From an uncultured Collinsella sp. (lineage in GTDB: Bacteria; Actinomycetota; Coriobacteriia; Coriobacteriales; Coriobacteriaceae): a DNA stretch of 12,045 nucleotides. Shown piece by piece: positions 5,962 through 12,045 of this stretch. Position numbers and translations under genes: made by a program. The notes under the pieces are model-generated. The model ran no database searches. It worked only from the letters and a program-made list of their open reading frames with translations, and was not told the DNA's origin. The DNA lies in the NCBI GenBank assembly GCA_937958315.1, contig CALFGH010000159.1, forward strand, positions 1 to 12,045. Reading direction: 5' to 3'. Position 1 is the stretch's first letter. Each line of letters starts with the position of its first letter.

Positions 5962-6029
5962 CCAAACATGTACATCACCCTCCAAAGATGTCGAAAAATG
6001 TCGTTTTTGGAGTGTGATGTACACGTTTG
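5962..6029 (-). repeat. Left palindromic end of the nuclease cassette
   Basis: With the axis at 5996, positions 5963-5993 pair with 5999-6029 with only three mismatches and three G-U pairs. Landmarks are CCAAACATGTACATCACCC on the left arm and its complement on the right. The centre carries the direct repeat ATGTCG-AAAA-ATGTCG (5988-6003). Given on the minus strand because its reverse complement matches the right copy. Confidence 0.9.
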
Positions 6030-6133
6030 CATATGACGCGCGCCGAGCATGAGTCGATTTGCTCGTATCCGGTATATTTCCCCACCTCAACGGACATAAG
6101 AGTTTGGTGTCAGCTCGAAGCGAGAGGTCCCTA

Positions 6134-7141
6134 ATGGATACTCCTGTTCTCATTTCGCATAAAACGGCGTGGCTCGTCCATCATGCACCGCGGAACCTGG
6201 TTCAAGCCGTCGCACAACGCGACTACCAGATAGGTGTGCGGGGCCTCTCTACCCAGCAACGCATCGCGCGCATTCGGCAGGCACTTACCGACTGCGGCAT
6301 TCCGTCCACCATGCTCAAGACTATCGACATCTCCGTAGTATTTGCTTTCGAGCGAATTCGCACCAACGGTGTCGCTTGCCACGTTCTTGGCCAAAATCTA
6401 CCCTACGACCATATTGACGAGCTGACCCCCGGCATTTTTATCACCGACGAAGCCCTTACCTTCGTATTCGCTGCCGAGTGGATGGACAGAATCGAATACC
6501 TCGAATACGGCTACGAAGTTTGCGGTGATTATCGCATGGGGTTCAACCCCGATGACCCTTATACCGAGCAGCCAGCCACCACTTCCAAGGACGAAATTGT
6601 CGAACTGCTCGATCGGCACCCCGGCAAACCCGGTGCCACACGCGCCAGACTCGCGCTCAGGCATATCTACGACCACTCAGCCTCACCCATGGAGACCGCA
6701 TCCGCTATCGCCCTTTCACTCCCGATAAGCGAAGGCGGCGTTGGCATCCGAGGTGTCGAACTCAACAAGCCACTCGAAATCCCTAAACGACTTTGGCATT
6801 GCACCAAAGCTCGAACGCTCAAAATCGATGCCCTCATTACCTATAAGCGCAGAGAGCTCGGCATCGAATATAAGGGCGGCTTTCACGACGAGGTCGAACG
6901 CAAGGGAGCAGATGCGGAGCGGGAGGCCGTGCTCGCCCAAATGGGCTATCGCATCATCACGCTCACCTCAACGCAATTTGCCAGCCAACTCGCTTTTCAC
7001 CGTGCCATGAACAATATCCGCGAAGCGCTCGGCATGCCTCGTTGCATAGATGCCGAGTATCAGCGAAAGCAAAACGAACTGCGCAAGGTACTTATCCGCA
7101 ACTGGAAGAGCGATCAAGCCGAAGAGTCGCCTTCTGAGTAA
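6134..7141 (+). CDS. Predicted PD-(D/E)XK (DUF559-like) nuclease, AbiEi-like N-terminal half
   Basis: I do not recognise this as a named gene. The 335-residue product has no signal peptide or membrane segment. Its N-terminal half (ISHKTAWLVHHAP near residue 8, later ITDEALTFVFAAE and YGYEVCGDYRMGF) resembles the AbiEi-like regulator or antitoxin proteins found with DUF559 domains in Actinobacteria. The C-terminal part has a restriction-endonuclease-like core: D232 in LKIDALITY, E245-Y-K247 in GIEYKGGFH, then D260 and R263, and MGYRIITLT, which fit the D-ExK pattern of the DUF559/Vsr-like group. The ATG at 6134 is chosen because AGAGG lies six bases upstream; the frame stays open to 6059 without a better site. 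It is alone between two inverted palindromes and lacks an obvious partner gene. DNA cleavage is inferred from motifs only. Confidence 0.72.
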   Translation: MDTPVLISHKTAWLVHHAPRNLVQAVAQRDYQIGVRGLSTQQRIARIRQALTDCGIPSTMLKTIDISVVFAFERIRTNGVACHVLGQNLPYDHIDELTPGIFITDEALTFVFAAEWMDRIEYLEYGYEVCGDYRMGFNPDDPYTEQPATTSKDEIVELLDRHPGKPGATRARLALRHIYDHSASPMETASAIALSLPISEGGVGIRGVELNKPLEIPKRLWHCTKARTLKIDALITYKRRELGIEYKGGFHDEVERKGADAEREAVLAQMGYRIITLTSTQFASQLAFHRAMNNIREALGMPRCIDAEYQRKQNELRKVLIRNWKSDQAEESPSE

Positions 7142-7167
7142 CGACGGACCCGCTCGCCCCGCGCTCC

Positions 7168-7236
7168 CCAAACATGTACACCACCCTCCAAAACCGACAT
7201 TTTTCGACATCTTTGGAGGCTGATGTACATGTTTGG
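7168..7236 (+). repeat. Right palindromic end of the nuclease cassette
   Basis: CCAAACATGTACACCACCC (7168-7186) pairs with the segment ending at 7236 with a few mismatches; the outer CCAAACATGTACA/TGTACATGTTTGG arms are perfect. The centre CGACAT-TTTT-CGACAT (7195-7210) is a direct repeat and not palindromic. It starts 26 bases after the nuclease stop and could also act as its transcript-end hairpin. Confidence 0.9.
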
Positions 7237-7349
7237 TACCTACGCCCCCACCCGGCCCCGACCGTTTACCGAGCAATAGGGTCGCCACGCCCGCCAACCA
7301 TGTACTATGTACGGGCATTGTCCAATCCCGTAACTCAAAGGACCCCATC

Positions 7350-8039
7350 TTGCCCGTCGTCGCCGCCATAACCGTTACCTCACATGCCTCGGATGCCATG
7401 GTCGCTATCCCATTTTGGCTCGAGATGTTCGCCGTTGTCGCTGCATCGATCTCGGGTGTACTGGTTGCGCGCGAGCACAAGCTCGACCTGGTGGGCGCCG
7501 TCGCGCTCGCCGTGGTTTGCGGCCTGGGCGGCGGTCTTTTACGCGACATGACGCTGCAGGTGGGCAACGTCTACATCCTCAACCAGCCGATGGCACTCCC
7601 GCTTTCCATTGCCACGGCAGCCATCATCTATATTTTCCCGGCAATCGTCGACAAACCCGAGAAACTCATTCCCCTGCTCGACATCATCTCGGTCGGCATC
7701 TACGCCGCCACTGGAGCAGACAAGGCGCTGGTCTACGGCTTTGCGCCGGCGGTGTGCATCATGATGGGCTTTTTTACCGCGGTAGGCGGCGGCATGCTGC
7801 GCGACGGCTTTATGGGCGTGGTTCCGGGCATTTTCCAACGCACCAACTTTTATGCCATCGCGGCCATCGCCGGATCGGCAAGCTATGTAAGCCTCGTCAT
7901 GAGTGGCTTGGTCAGCAATGTCGCCGCGCTGGTCGTATGCGTTATCGTGACCATGGGTCTGCGCTGGCTCTCACTGCGCTTTGACATCAAAAGCCCCACC
8001 GAAGAAGACATCGCGCACTTTTTACATCGCAAAAAGTAG
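7350..8039 (+). CDS. TRIC/UPF0126 family membrane protein (probable cation channel)
   Basis: The protein belongs to the family once called UPF0126 and now grouped with trimeric intracellular cation channels; bacterial members are mostly uncharacterised and some have been linked to glycine transport. It is about 229 residues with roughly seven hydrophobic segments and the family's internal duplication. Each half carries the GGGxxRD signature: GGGLLRD (about 60-66) and GGGMLRD (about 146-152). The best start is TTG at 7350, with AAAGGA seven bases upstream. The ATG at 7398 would give 213 residues, also a normal family length, but has no clear ribosome site. A still longer frame to 7233 begins inside the palindromic repeat and is unlikely. 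It stands alone, 114 bp downstream of the repeat. Confidence 0.85.
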   Translation: MPVVAAITVTSHASDAMVAIPFWLEMFAVVAASISGVLVAREHKLDLVGAVALAVVCGLGGGLLRDMTLQVGNVYILNQPMALPLSIATAAIIYIFPAIVDKPEKLIPLLDIISVGIYAATGADKALVYGFAPAVCIMMGFFTAVGGGMLRDGFMGVVPGIFQRTNFYAIAAIAGSASYVSLVMSGLVSNVAALVVCVIVTMGLRWLSLRFDIKSPTEEDIAHFLHRKK

Positions 8040-8108
8040 ATAGCACGGCACGACCCTTCGAAATGCAACCGAGAGGTTCTTTTAGAGCGCTCACACGTTG
8101 GGTACCCT

Positions 8109-8133
8109 GTTAGATATATGCCAAGTATCTAAC
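8109..8133 (+). promoter_or_regulatory. Inverted repeat directly upstream of a ribosome site
   Basis: GTTAGATA (8109-8116) and TATCTAAC (8126-8133) form a perfect 8-bp inverted repeat with a 9-base spacer, ending one or two bases before the AAGGA of the next gene. It could be an operator or an mRNA stem that tunes translation initiation. Confidence 0.5.
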
Positions 8134-8145
8134 GAAGGATTCACT

Positions 8146-9291
8146 ATGCCTTGCAATCAATTCCCGTTGACCCAGCGCCGTAAAGCATGGGGCCGCATCA
8201 CCATCCTATTCGCGCTCATCGCGCTGGCGATCACCGTACTTCCCACGTCATCGTTCGCCGGTACAGACACCGCGGGCAACGTACTCGCAACCGAAGCTGA
8301 CTCAAATCCGTCTGGCGCCGAGGGCGACCTGTACTGGGCTGGCCAAAGCCTTAACTTGGACGATGCCTCCATCGGCCGCGATATTATCGCGGCGGGCGAC
8401 AGCCTATCGATTCGCGACTGCACCGTAGGCGGCGCCATTCGCCTGGCGGCGCGCACCATCGATATCTCCAAAACCGCAATCGATGGCAGCGTGACGGTAG
8501 CCGGTCAGCATGTCGTGCTCAACGCTGGTAGCACCGCCAACTGTTTTTATGCGATGGGTGAGACAGTTGCCCTGCGAGGCTCCACCAAGTCGGCAGCACT
8601 TGCAGGCGATACGGTGACCATCGACGGCACCGTCGAGGGCGATGTCGAGGTTTGGGCCGACAAGCTCATCCTGGGCAAGAACGCCCACATCACCGGCACC
8701 GTGAACGCGCACGTCTCCGAGGACCCCGAGCGTGCCGCAGGAGCCGAGGTAGGCGCGCTCAAGATCGACCGCACCGAGAACGAGGATACTTCCACCGTTA
8801 ACGATGTCATCGGCGGTATCGTCGCCGCGGCACTCTCGACCTGCTTTGTCGCGATCCTCCTCGAGCTCGTCTTTCCGCGCGCGACCGCCAGCGCCGCCGG
8901 CATGCTCCACCAGCACCCCACGCTCCTGTGGGTGAGCGGTCTTCTGGGTACGATTGTTATCGTCCCCGCCGTCCTACTGCTGATTATCTCTATCGCTGGT
9001 CTGTCGCTTGCCGGAGCCCTCTTGTGCGGCGTTATCGGCATCGCGTTGGTGTCGAGTGCCTTTGCGGGGTGCGCGATCGTCCGCATGGTCGGACACAACC
9101 AGAACCGCTACGCCATGGCAGCCGTGGGCGGCATAATCGCAGGCGCCCTCACGGGGCTTCCCCTCGTAGGTGACTTCATCAGCGGCGTGGCCTTTGTCTT
9201 TATGCTCGGCTACGTTATCCAGATCATCTGGCGAAACGCCCGCCTCAAGCCGCAGCAGCCGGCTAACACGCCAGGACTCCCCACCGCTTAG
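8146..9291 (+). CDS. Secreted bactofilin-like beta-solenoid protein with C-terminal membrane domain
   Basis: The start at 8146 has AAGGA about seven bases upstream; a longer frame from 8098 has no ribosome site. The 381-residue product starts with a signal sequence (positively charged RRKAWGR, hydrophobic stretch about 17-32, likely cleavage after SSFA, residue 38). Residues about 60-215 are short repeats such as GRDIIAAGDSLSI, TIDGTVEGDVEVW and LILGKNAHITGTV, the right-handed beta-solenoid pattern of bactofilin / polymer-forming proteins. Residues about 225-375 hold four or five hydrophobic helices. Proteins with this layout are known as uncharacterised polymer-forming membrane proteins; the solenoid would face outside the cell. 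Classic bactofilins are cytoplasmic and lack a membrane domain, so the cellular role is open. It is convergent with the pilin gene. Confidence 0.7.
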   Translation: MPCNQFPLTQRRKAWGRITILFALIALAITVLPTSSFAGTDTAGNVLATEADSNPSGAEGDLYWAGQSLNLDDASIGRDIIAAGDSLSIRDCTVGGAIRLAARTIDISKTAIDGSVTVAGQHVVLNAGSTANCFYAMGETVALRGSTKSAALAGDTVTIDGTVEGDVEVWADKLILGKNAHITGTVNAHVSEDPERAAGAEVGALKIDRTENEDTSTVNDVIGGIVAAALSTCFVAILLELVFPRATASAAGMLHQHPTLLWVSGLLGTIVIVPAVLLLIISIAGLSLAGALLCGVIGIALVSSAFAGCAIVRMVGHNQNRYAMAAVGGIIAGALTGLPLVGDFISGVAFVFMLGYVIQIIWRNARLKPQQPANTPGLPTA

Positions 9292-9297
9292 CCACCA

Positions 9298-9332
9298 ACC
9301 GCCACAAAGGGGACAGGCACCTTTGTGGTGGT
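9298..9332. repeat. Imperfect palindrome, possible dispersed intergenic repeat
   Basis: CCACAAAGG (9302-9310) and CCTTTGTGG (9320-9328) are perfect complements around GGACAGGCA. The pairing extends to 13 bp with one G-U. From memory, similar palindromes recur between genes in Collinsella relatives, but this window contains only one copy. Confidence 0.6.
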
Positions 9333-9340
9333 ACACAAAC

Positions 9341-9383
9341 AAAGCGGGGCACCCGATCGCATCGACCGGGTGTCCCGCTTTTT
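9341..9383. terminator. Bidirectional terminator between the membrane gene and the pilin operon
   Basis: AAAGCGGGGCACCCG (9341-9355) and CGGGTGTCCCGCTTT (9367-9381) form a 15-bp stem with one G-U. On the plus strand TTTTT follows. On the minus strand the stem is followed by GTTTGTGT after the three terminal T's. It lies between convergent genes and can serve both. Confidence 0.88.
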
Positions 9384-9414
9384 CATGTCTCGTGTTGATA
9401 CTCGAGGCGAACAG

Positions 9415-11202
9415 CTACTCCTCAAAACCGTCGTCGCGCTTACGGCTACGGATGAGATGCGCCACGCCAATGCACAGCACCGCGCCGCCAGCGATCCAAG
9501 TGAAGGTCACGCCGTTAAGGCCGGTGAGCGGGAGGCCGATGGACTTGGTGTTGCCAACGTTGATGGTGACTTCGCCAGCGGCAGCGTTGGTGCCGGTGTT
9601 ATCCATGCCGGTCAGCCTGTTGTCGCCGGCAGTGTCATCAAGCTTGCCGAAGGCGATGTCGGTGCGATTCTTGTCGTCCTTGGAGACTTCCGCCTTAAGC
9701 TCCGACACCCTCATCGTCGAATCGTCATAGTTCGGGGTGATGGTGAAGGTGAAGGGGCTGGCTTTGGTGTACTTGGTATCGTCGGGGGTCTGGACCTCGG
9801 TCACCTTGTAGGAGCCGGCGTCGAGGCCGGAGACGGCTATCTTGCCTTCATTGCCGGACTTGAACTTCACGTATTCGGGGAGGTTGCTAGCGTCGGTAAC
9901 GGTCACGAGCTGGCCCGCGACGACGCCCTTGGCGGCGTCCGGCTTCGAGGCGACGTACTGTCCCTGGGTGTTCGCGTCGGCGGACTGGATGGTGAAGACG
10001 GCACCCTGAAGGCCCTGCTCGGTGCCCTGGTCGACCTTGTTGAGGTTGAGCCTAAACGTGAAGTCGGCGACGGTGTCCTTGATCGTCTCACCCGTGCCGT
10101 CGGCATACGGGTTGTTAGAGTACGTGAGCGTAACGGTGTTGGGGTTGCCGCCCTCGCTGCCATCAGCGGAGTTACCAATCACGGCATTACTGTTGAGCTT
10201 GGCCTTGTAGAAGACGACGATCTGGGTGTCTGCGGCCACGCCCTCGACGTCCTTGAGGCCCTTATCGCCGGTGCCGGCCTTGAACTCCACCGTCAGTGTT
10301 TTGCCGGTGCTGGCATAATCCACCGAGTAGTGGTCCGTGTCGATCTTGGTATAGACGCCATTGTTCAGCGCGTACACCTCAACCGAACCGTTGACATAGT
10401 CGAGGCCGCCGGAAAGCACGTCCGTGAACTTGTAGGCATAGGTGCCGAAGGTGGCATAGTTGCTGGCGATGGTGCCGGTGAGCTTATAGTTGACCTCCTG
10501 GCCGATCTGGGAGTCGGCGACGTCCTTCCAGTCCTTCACAGGCACGGCCGTGAGCTCATTATTCGCATTGTTATCATCGAGAATCTTCTTCTCAACCGTG
10601 GGGACGCTCTTCTTGGGCTTAACGGTCGTGGTGCTGGTGCCATCAATCACGGCGTACACAGGAGAGGTGAGCGCATCAGTCGACTTGCCGTCAGGCTTAC
10701 CGGCGGTATCGGTGAGGAAGAGCCAGTAGCCAGCCTCAAGTCCAGAAAGGGTCGCGTCGCCCGTGGTCGTCTTCTTCCAGCCGGACTTGCCCTCCAGGTT
10801 GGCGGCAATCGAGCTGAGGACGTTGTTGCTCTCCACCTTCGAGTCAGCCACGGTAACCCCGGCGTTGGTGTTCAGCCATTCGGCGGCATCCTGCGCGATA
10901 TCACTAAAGTAGGAGGGGTCCTTCACCTGAATAGCTGCCACCACGGCCATCTTAATCTCAGGGCTGGCCCAATCGATACCGCTCACCGTCGTGGCTCCAT
11001 TAGTTGTAGTCACATTCGCCTTGAAGATCTGGATGCCCTTATAGGTCGTGGACGCTGCATAATCAGGATCATTGAACGTTACGGTCGAGCCGCCCCCAGC
11101 CGCAAACGCCATGGTCACTGGCGCCATGACTCCGCCGAAGCTCAGGGCTGCGGTTAGGCCGGCGGTTACTGCCAGGCGGGCGATGTTCTTGGTTGTCTTC
11201 AT
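9415..11202 (-). CDS. SpaA-type major (backbone) pilin with LPLTG anchor
   Basis: A 595-residue secreted protein that sortases would join into a covalent pilus on the cell surface. It has an N-terminal signal peptide (KNIAR, hydrophobic stretch about 10-34, cleavage near AFA-AGG). An N-terminal domain (about 40-190) follows, then VKPKKS (194-199), a candidate for the lysine used in polymerisation, as in the VxPK pilin motif. The D2-type isopeptide domain is about 200-365. A SpaA/CnaB domain (about 381-495) has FRLNLNKVD and the E-box YKVTEV (E469). The sorting signal is LPLTG (557-561), a hydrophobic segment and the tail RSRKRDDGFEE. AGAGGA precedes the ATG. It follows another anchored protein on the same strand and ends at a strong terminator, so it closes the operon. 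Backbone role is inferred from size and domain order. Confidence 0.9.
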   Translation of the reverse strand: MKTTKNIARLAVTAGLTAALSFGGVMAPVTMAFAAGGGSTVTFNDPDYAASTTYKGIQIFKANVTTTNGATTVSGIDWASPEIKMAVVAAIQVKDPSYFSDIAQDAAEWLNTNAGVTVADSKVESNNVLSSIAANLEGKSGWKKTTTGDATLSGLEAGYWLFLTDTAGKPDGKSTDALTSPVYAVIDGTSTTTVKPKKSVPTVEKKILDDNNANNELTAVPVKDWKDVADSQIGQEVNYKLTGTIASNYATFGTYAYKFTDVLSGGLDYVNGSVEVYALNNGVYTKIDTDHYSVDYASTGKTLTVEFKAGTGDKGLKDVEGVAADTQIVVFYKAKLNSNAVIGNSADGSEGGNPNTVTLTYSNNPYADGTGETIKDTVADFTFRLNLNKVDQGTEQGLQGAVFTIQSADANTQGQYVASKPDAAKGVVAGQLVTVTDASNLPEYVKFKSGNEGKIAVSGLDAGSYKVTEVQTPDDTKYTKASPFTFTITPNYDDSTMRVSELKAEVSKDDKNRTDIAFGKLDDTAGDNRLTGMDNTGTNAAAGEVTINVGNTKSIGLPLTGLNGVTFTWIAGGAVLCIGVAHLIRSRKRDDGFEE

Positions 11203-11325
11203 GTTTGATCCTCTTTCTTGGAGGGTTCTCTAGTAACTTTTTCAAAACCAATGATCATCAGGTCGATAGACCTGCTCGTCACTCGCTACGGAGGCAGTAC
11301 GCCATTGAGCAAGGGGGGGGGACAA
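11203..11325 (-). promoter_or_regulatory. Intercistronic region of the pilus genes: C9 tract and hairpin
   Basis: Read on the minus strand, five bases after the upstream gene's stop is a run of nine C (11313-11321). Further on CAGGTC-TATC-GACCTG (11259-11274) forms a 6-bp hairpin. No convincing promoter is seen for the downstream pilin. The tract could slip during replication, and the hairpin could stabilise the pilin part of the transcript; both are inferences. Confidence 0.45.
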
Positions 11326-12045
11326 TTATTTTTCACGGCGACCTCCTCCCCGCTTGATGACGAGTGCGACAACAATAACCGCCACTCCGACGGCAGCCAA
11401 AACCGCCACCAGTACCAACGTTCCATCTCCCGTCGAGGGCATAAAGCCTCGACTTGCTTCTCTGCTTGGGGTGTTAAGCACCGACAGCTCAATCGAACCC
11501 GTCCCGGCATCGGCGGTATCAACCCGCAGAGGGCTTTCGGCCGACACGGTCACTTTGGGCTTCGCGGCTGCTACCTGTTTAACATCCAATCCCTCGGACG
11601 TAACCGTTACCGTTCGTTTGCCCTCAAAGGCGGTGTATCCCTTGGGAGCCGCGACCTCTTCGACGGTGTAGACGCCCGCGTCCACACCGCTCAATTCCAC
11701 ATGGCCATCTGCGCCCGTGGTGACGCACGTGTCGGCATCCGTCGACCACGAGCCGTCAGTCGTTAGGATGCGCGCGCGGTCATCGATAATGCGCAGTTTG
11801 GCGCCCGCGAGCGGTTTATCGTTTGCGCTTGAGCGCTTGATGAGGCTGAGCCCCCAGGTGTAGGCGCACGCGTCGTCGCTCGGCGTGCGGGTGAATCCGG
11901 CGTCGCCGGACTGGTCGGCGAGAGGAGAGCGCGGGTAGCGCAGGTAGACCTCGTTGGGGTTGCCCTTGGTAGCGCCTCGATTGCAGTTGCCCCCCAACGG
12001 CGCATTGTAGACAGCAACCACGCGGACGCCCGCGGTGAAGGCGTC
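11326..12045 (-). CDS. Cell-wall-anchored pilin/adhesin, C-terminal part, MPSTG sorting signal
   Basis: The gene enters from the right edge; the visible 239 codons are its 3' end and open with DAFTAGVR. A GTG near 12021 is inside the frame and should not be taken as the start. The first visible part is a domain I cannot name, with many charged residues and cysteines near GGNCNRG and DDACAYTW. Then comes a SpaA/CnaB domain, LSLIKRSSANDKPLAGAKLR to SGVDAGVYTVEEVAAPKGY, with the E-box YTVEEV. The C-terminus has MPSTG in place of LPxTG, a 23-residue hydrophobic segment and the tail KRGGGRREK, a sortase sorting signal. Lying upstream of the backbone pilin in the same operon, it is likely a tip or ancillary pilin. 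Confidence 0.85.
   Translation of the reverse strand, partial: DAFTAGVRVVAVYNAPLGGNCNRGATKGNPNEVYLRYPRSPLADQSGDAGFTRTPSDDACAYTWGLSLIKRSSANDKPLAGAKLRIIDDRARILTTDGSWSTDADTCVTTGADGHVELSGVDAGVYTVEEVAAPKGYTAFEGKRTVTVTSEGLDVKQVAAAKPKVTVSAESPLRVDTADAGTGSIELSVLNTPSREASRGFMPSTGDGTLVLVAVLAAVGVAVIVVALVIKRGGGRREK

Larger units (their letters stand above)
5962..7236. mobile_element. Candidate palindrome-bounded nuclease cassette
   Basis: A 1275-bp unit consists of one plus-strand nuclease-like gene between two about 68-bp sequences. Each end is itself a near-palindrome, and the two are inverted relative to each other at 63 of 68 positions. The conserved asymmetric core CGACAT-TTTT-CGACAT is identical in both. 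I found no target-site duplication and no recognisable transposase, so mobility is inferred only from the architecture. It recalls, but is not the same as, REP palindromes flanking RAYT transposase genes. Confidence 0.5.

Noticed and set aside
5848..6153. 101-codon minus-strand frame near the nuclease gene
   Set aside because: It translates straight through the left palindrome and hairpins. No ribosome site or family resemblance.
5962..7236. CRISPR or insertion sequence
   Set aside because: Only two repeat copies, inverted and far apart, so no array. The enclosed gene has no recognisable transposase motif and no target duplication is visible.
7233..7349. N-terminal extension of the TRIC-like protein
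   Set aside because: The extension starts within the palindromic repeat, is Pro-rich and unlike the family. A TTG at 7350 has a well-spaced AAAGGA.
6968..7567. 199-codon minus-strand frame
   Set aside because: It crosses the nuclease 3' end, the right palindrome and the TRIC gene in antisense, with biased composition.
9325..11157. 610-codon open frame on the plus strand opposite the backbone pilin
   Set aside because: It is the antisense shadow of a clear pilin with signal peptide and LPLTG. Its translation is low-complexity and matches no family I know.

Overview
The window looks like a stretch of a high-GC, Gram-positive chromosome, most likely a member of the Coriobacteriia such as Collinsella. 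That placement is inferred from the GC-rich codon use, the rpsF-ssb-rpsR-rplI / dnaB / purA order, LPxTG-type pilins, a C+ type S18, and intergenic palindromes of a kind I associate with Collinsella; it was not tested by any search.

Layout. Bases 1-5080 hold a housekeeping block, all on the minus strand. In transcription order this is rpsF, ssb, rpsR and rplI (one operon ending at a strong terminator near 3240), then dnaB, purA and the 5' end of purD. The operon has a recognisable promoter and a 5' leader whose hairpin loop is complementary to the rpsF ribosome binding site, so autogenous control by S6/S18 is plausible. Bases 5080-5440 carry no gene I can support. Bases 5442-5760 are two tRNA-Ser genes on the plus strand, anticodons GGA and CGA, each followed by its own terminator.

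Bases 5780-7236 are the most unusual part. An inverted 25-bp copy of the tRNA-Ser(CGA) 3' end is followed by GC-rich hairpins and then by a compact cassette (5962-7236). The cassette is one gene for a predicted PD-(D/E)XK (DUF559-like) nuclease with an AbiEi-like front half, bracketed by two about 68-bp sequences that are each near-palindromic and are inverted relative to each other (63 of 68 positions identical). This looks like a small mobile or formerly mobile palindrome-nuclease unit.

Bases 7350-9291 hold two plus-strand membrane-protein genes: a TRIC/UPF0126 channel-like protein and a secreted bactofilin-like beta-solenoid joined to a multi-pass membrane domain. A dispersed-repeat-like palindrome and a bidirectional terminator separate them from the convergent pilus locus.

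Bases 9415-12045 are the downstream end of a minus-strand pilus operon: a partial upstream pilin or adhesin with an MPSTG sorting signal, then a 595-residue SpaA-type backbone pilin with LPLTG. Between them lie a run of nine cytosines (minus strand), a possible slippage site, and a small hairpin. The sortase and the rest of the operon would lie beyond the right edge.
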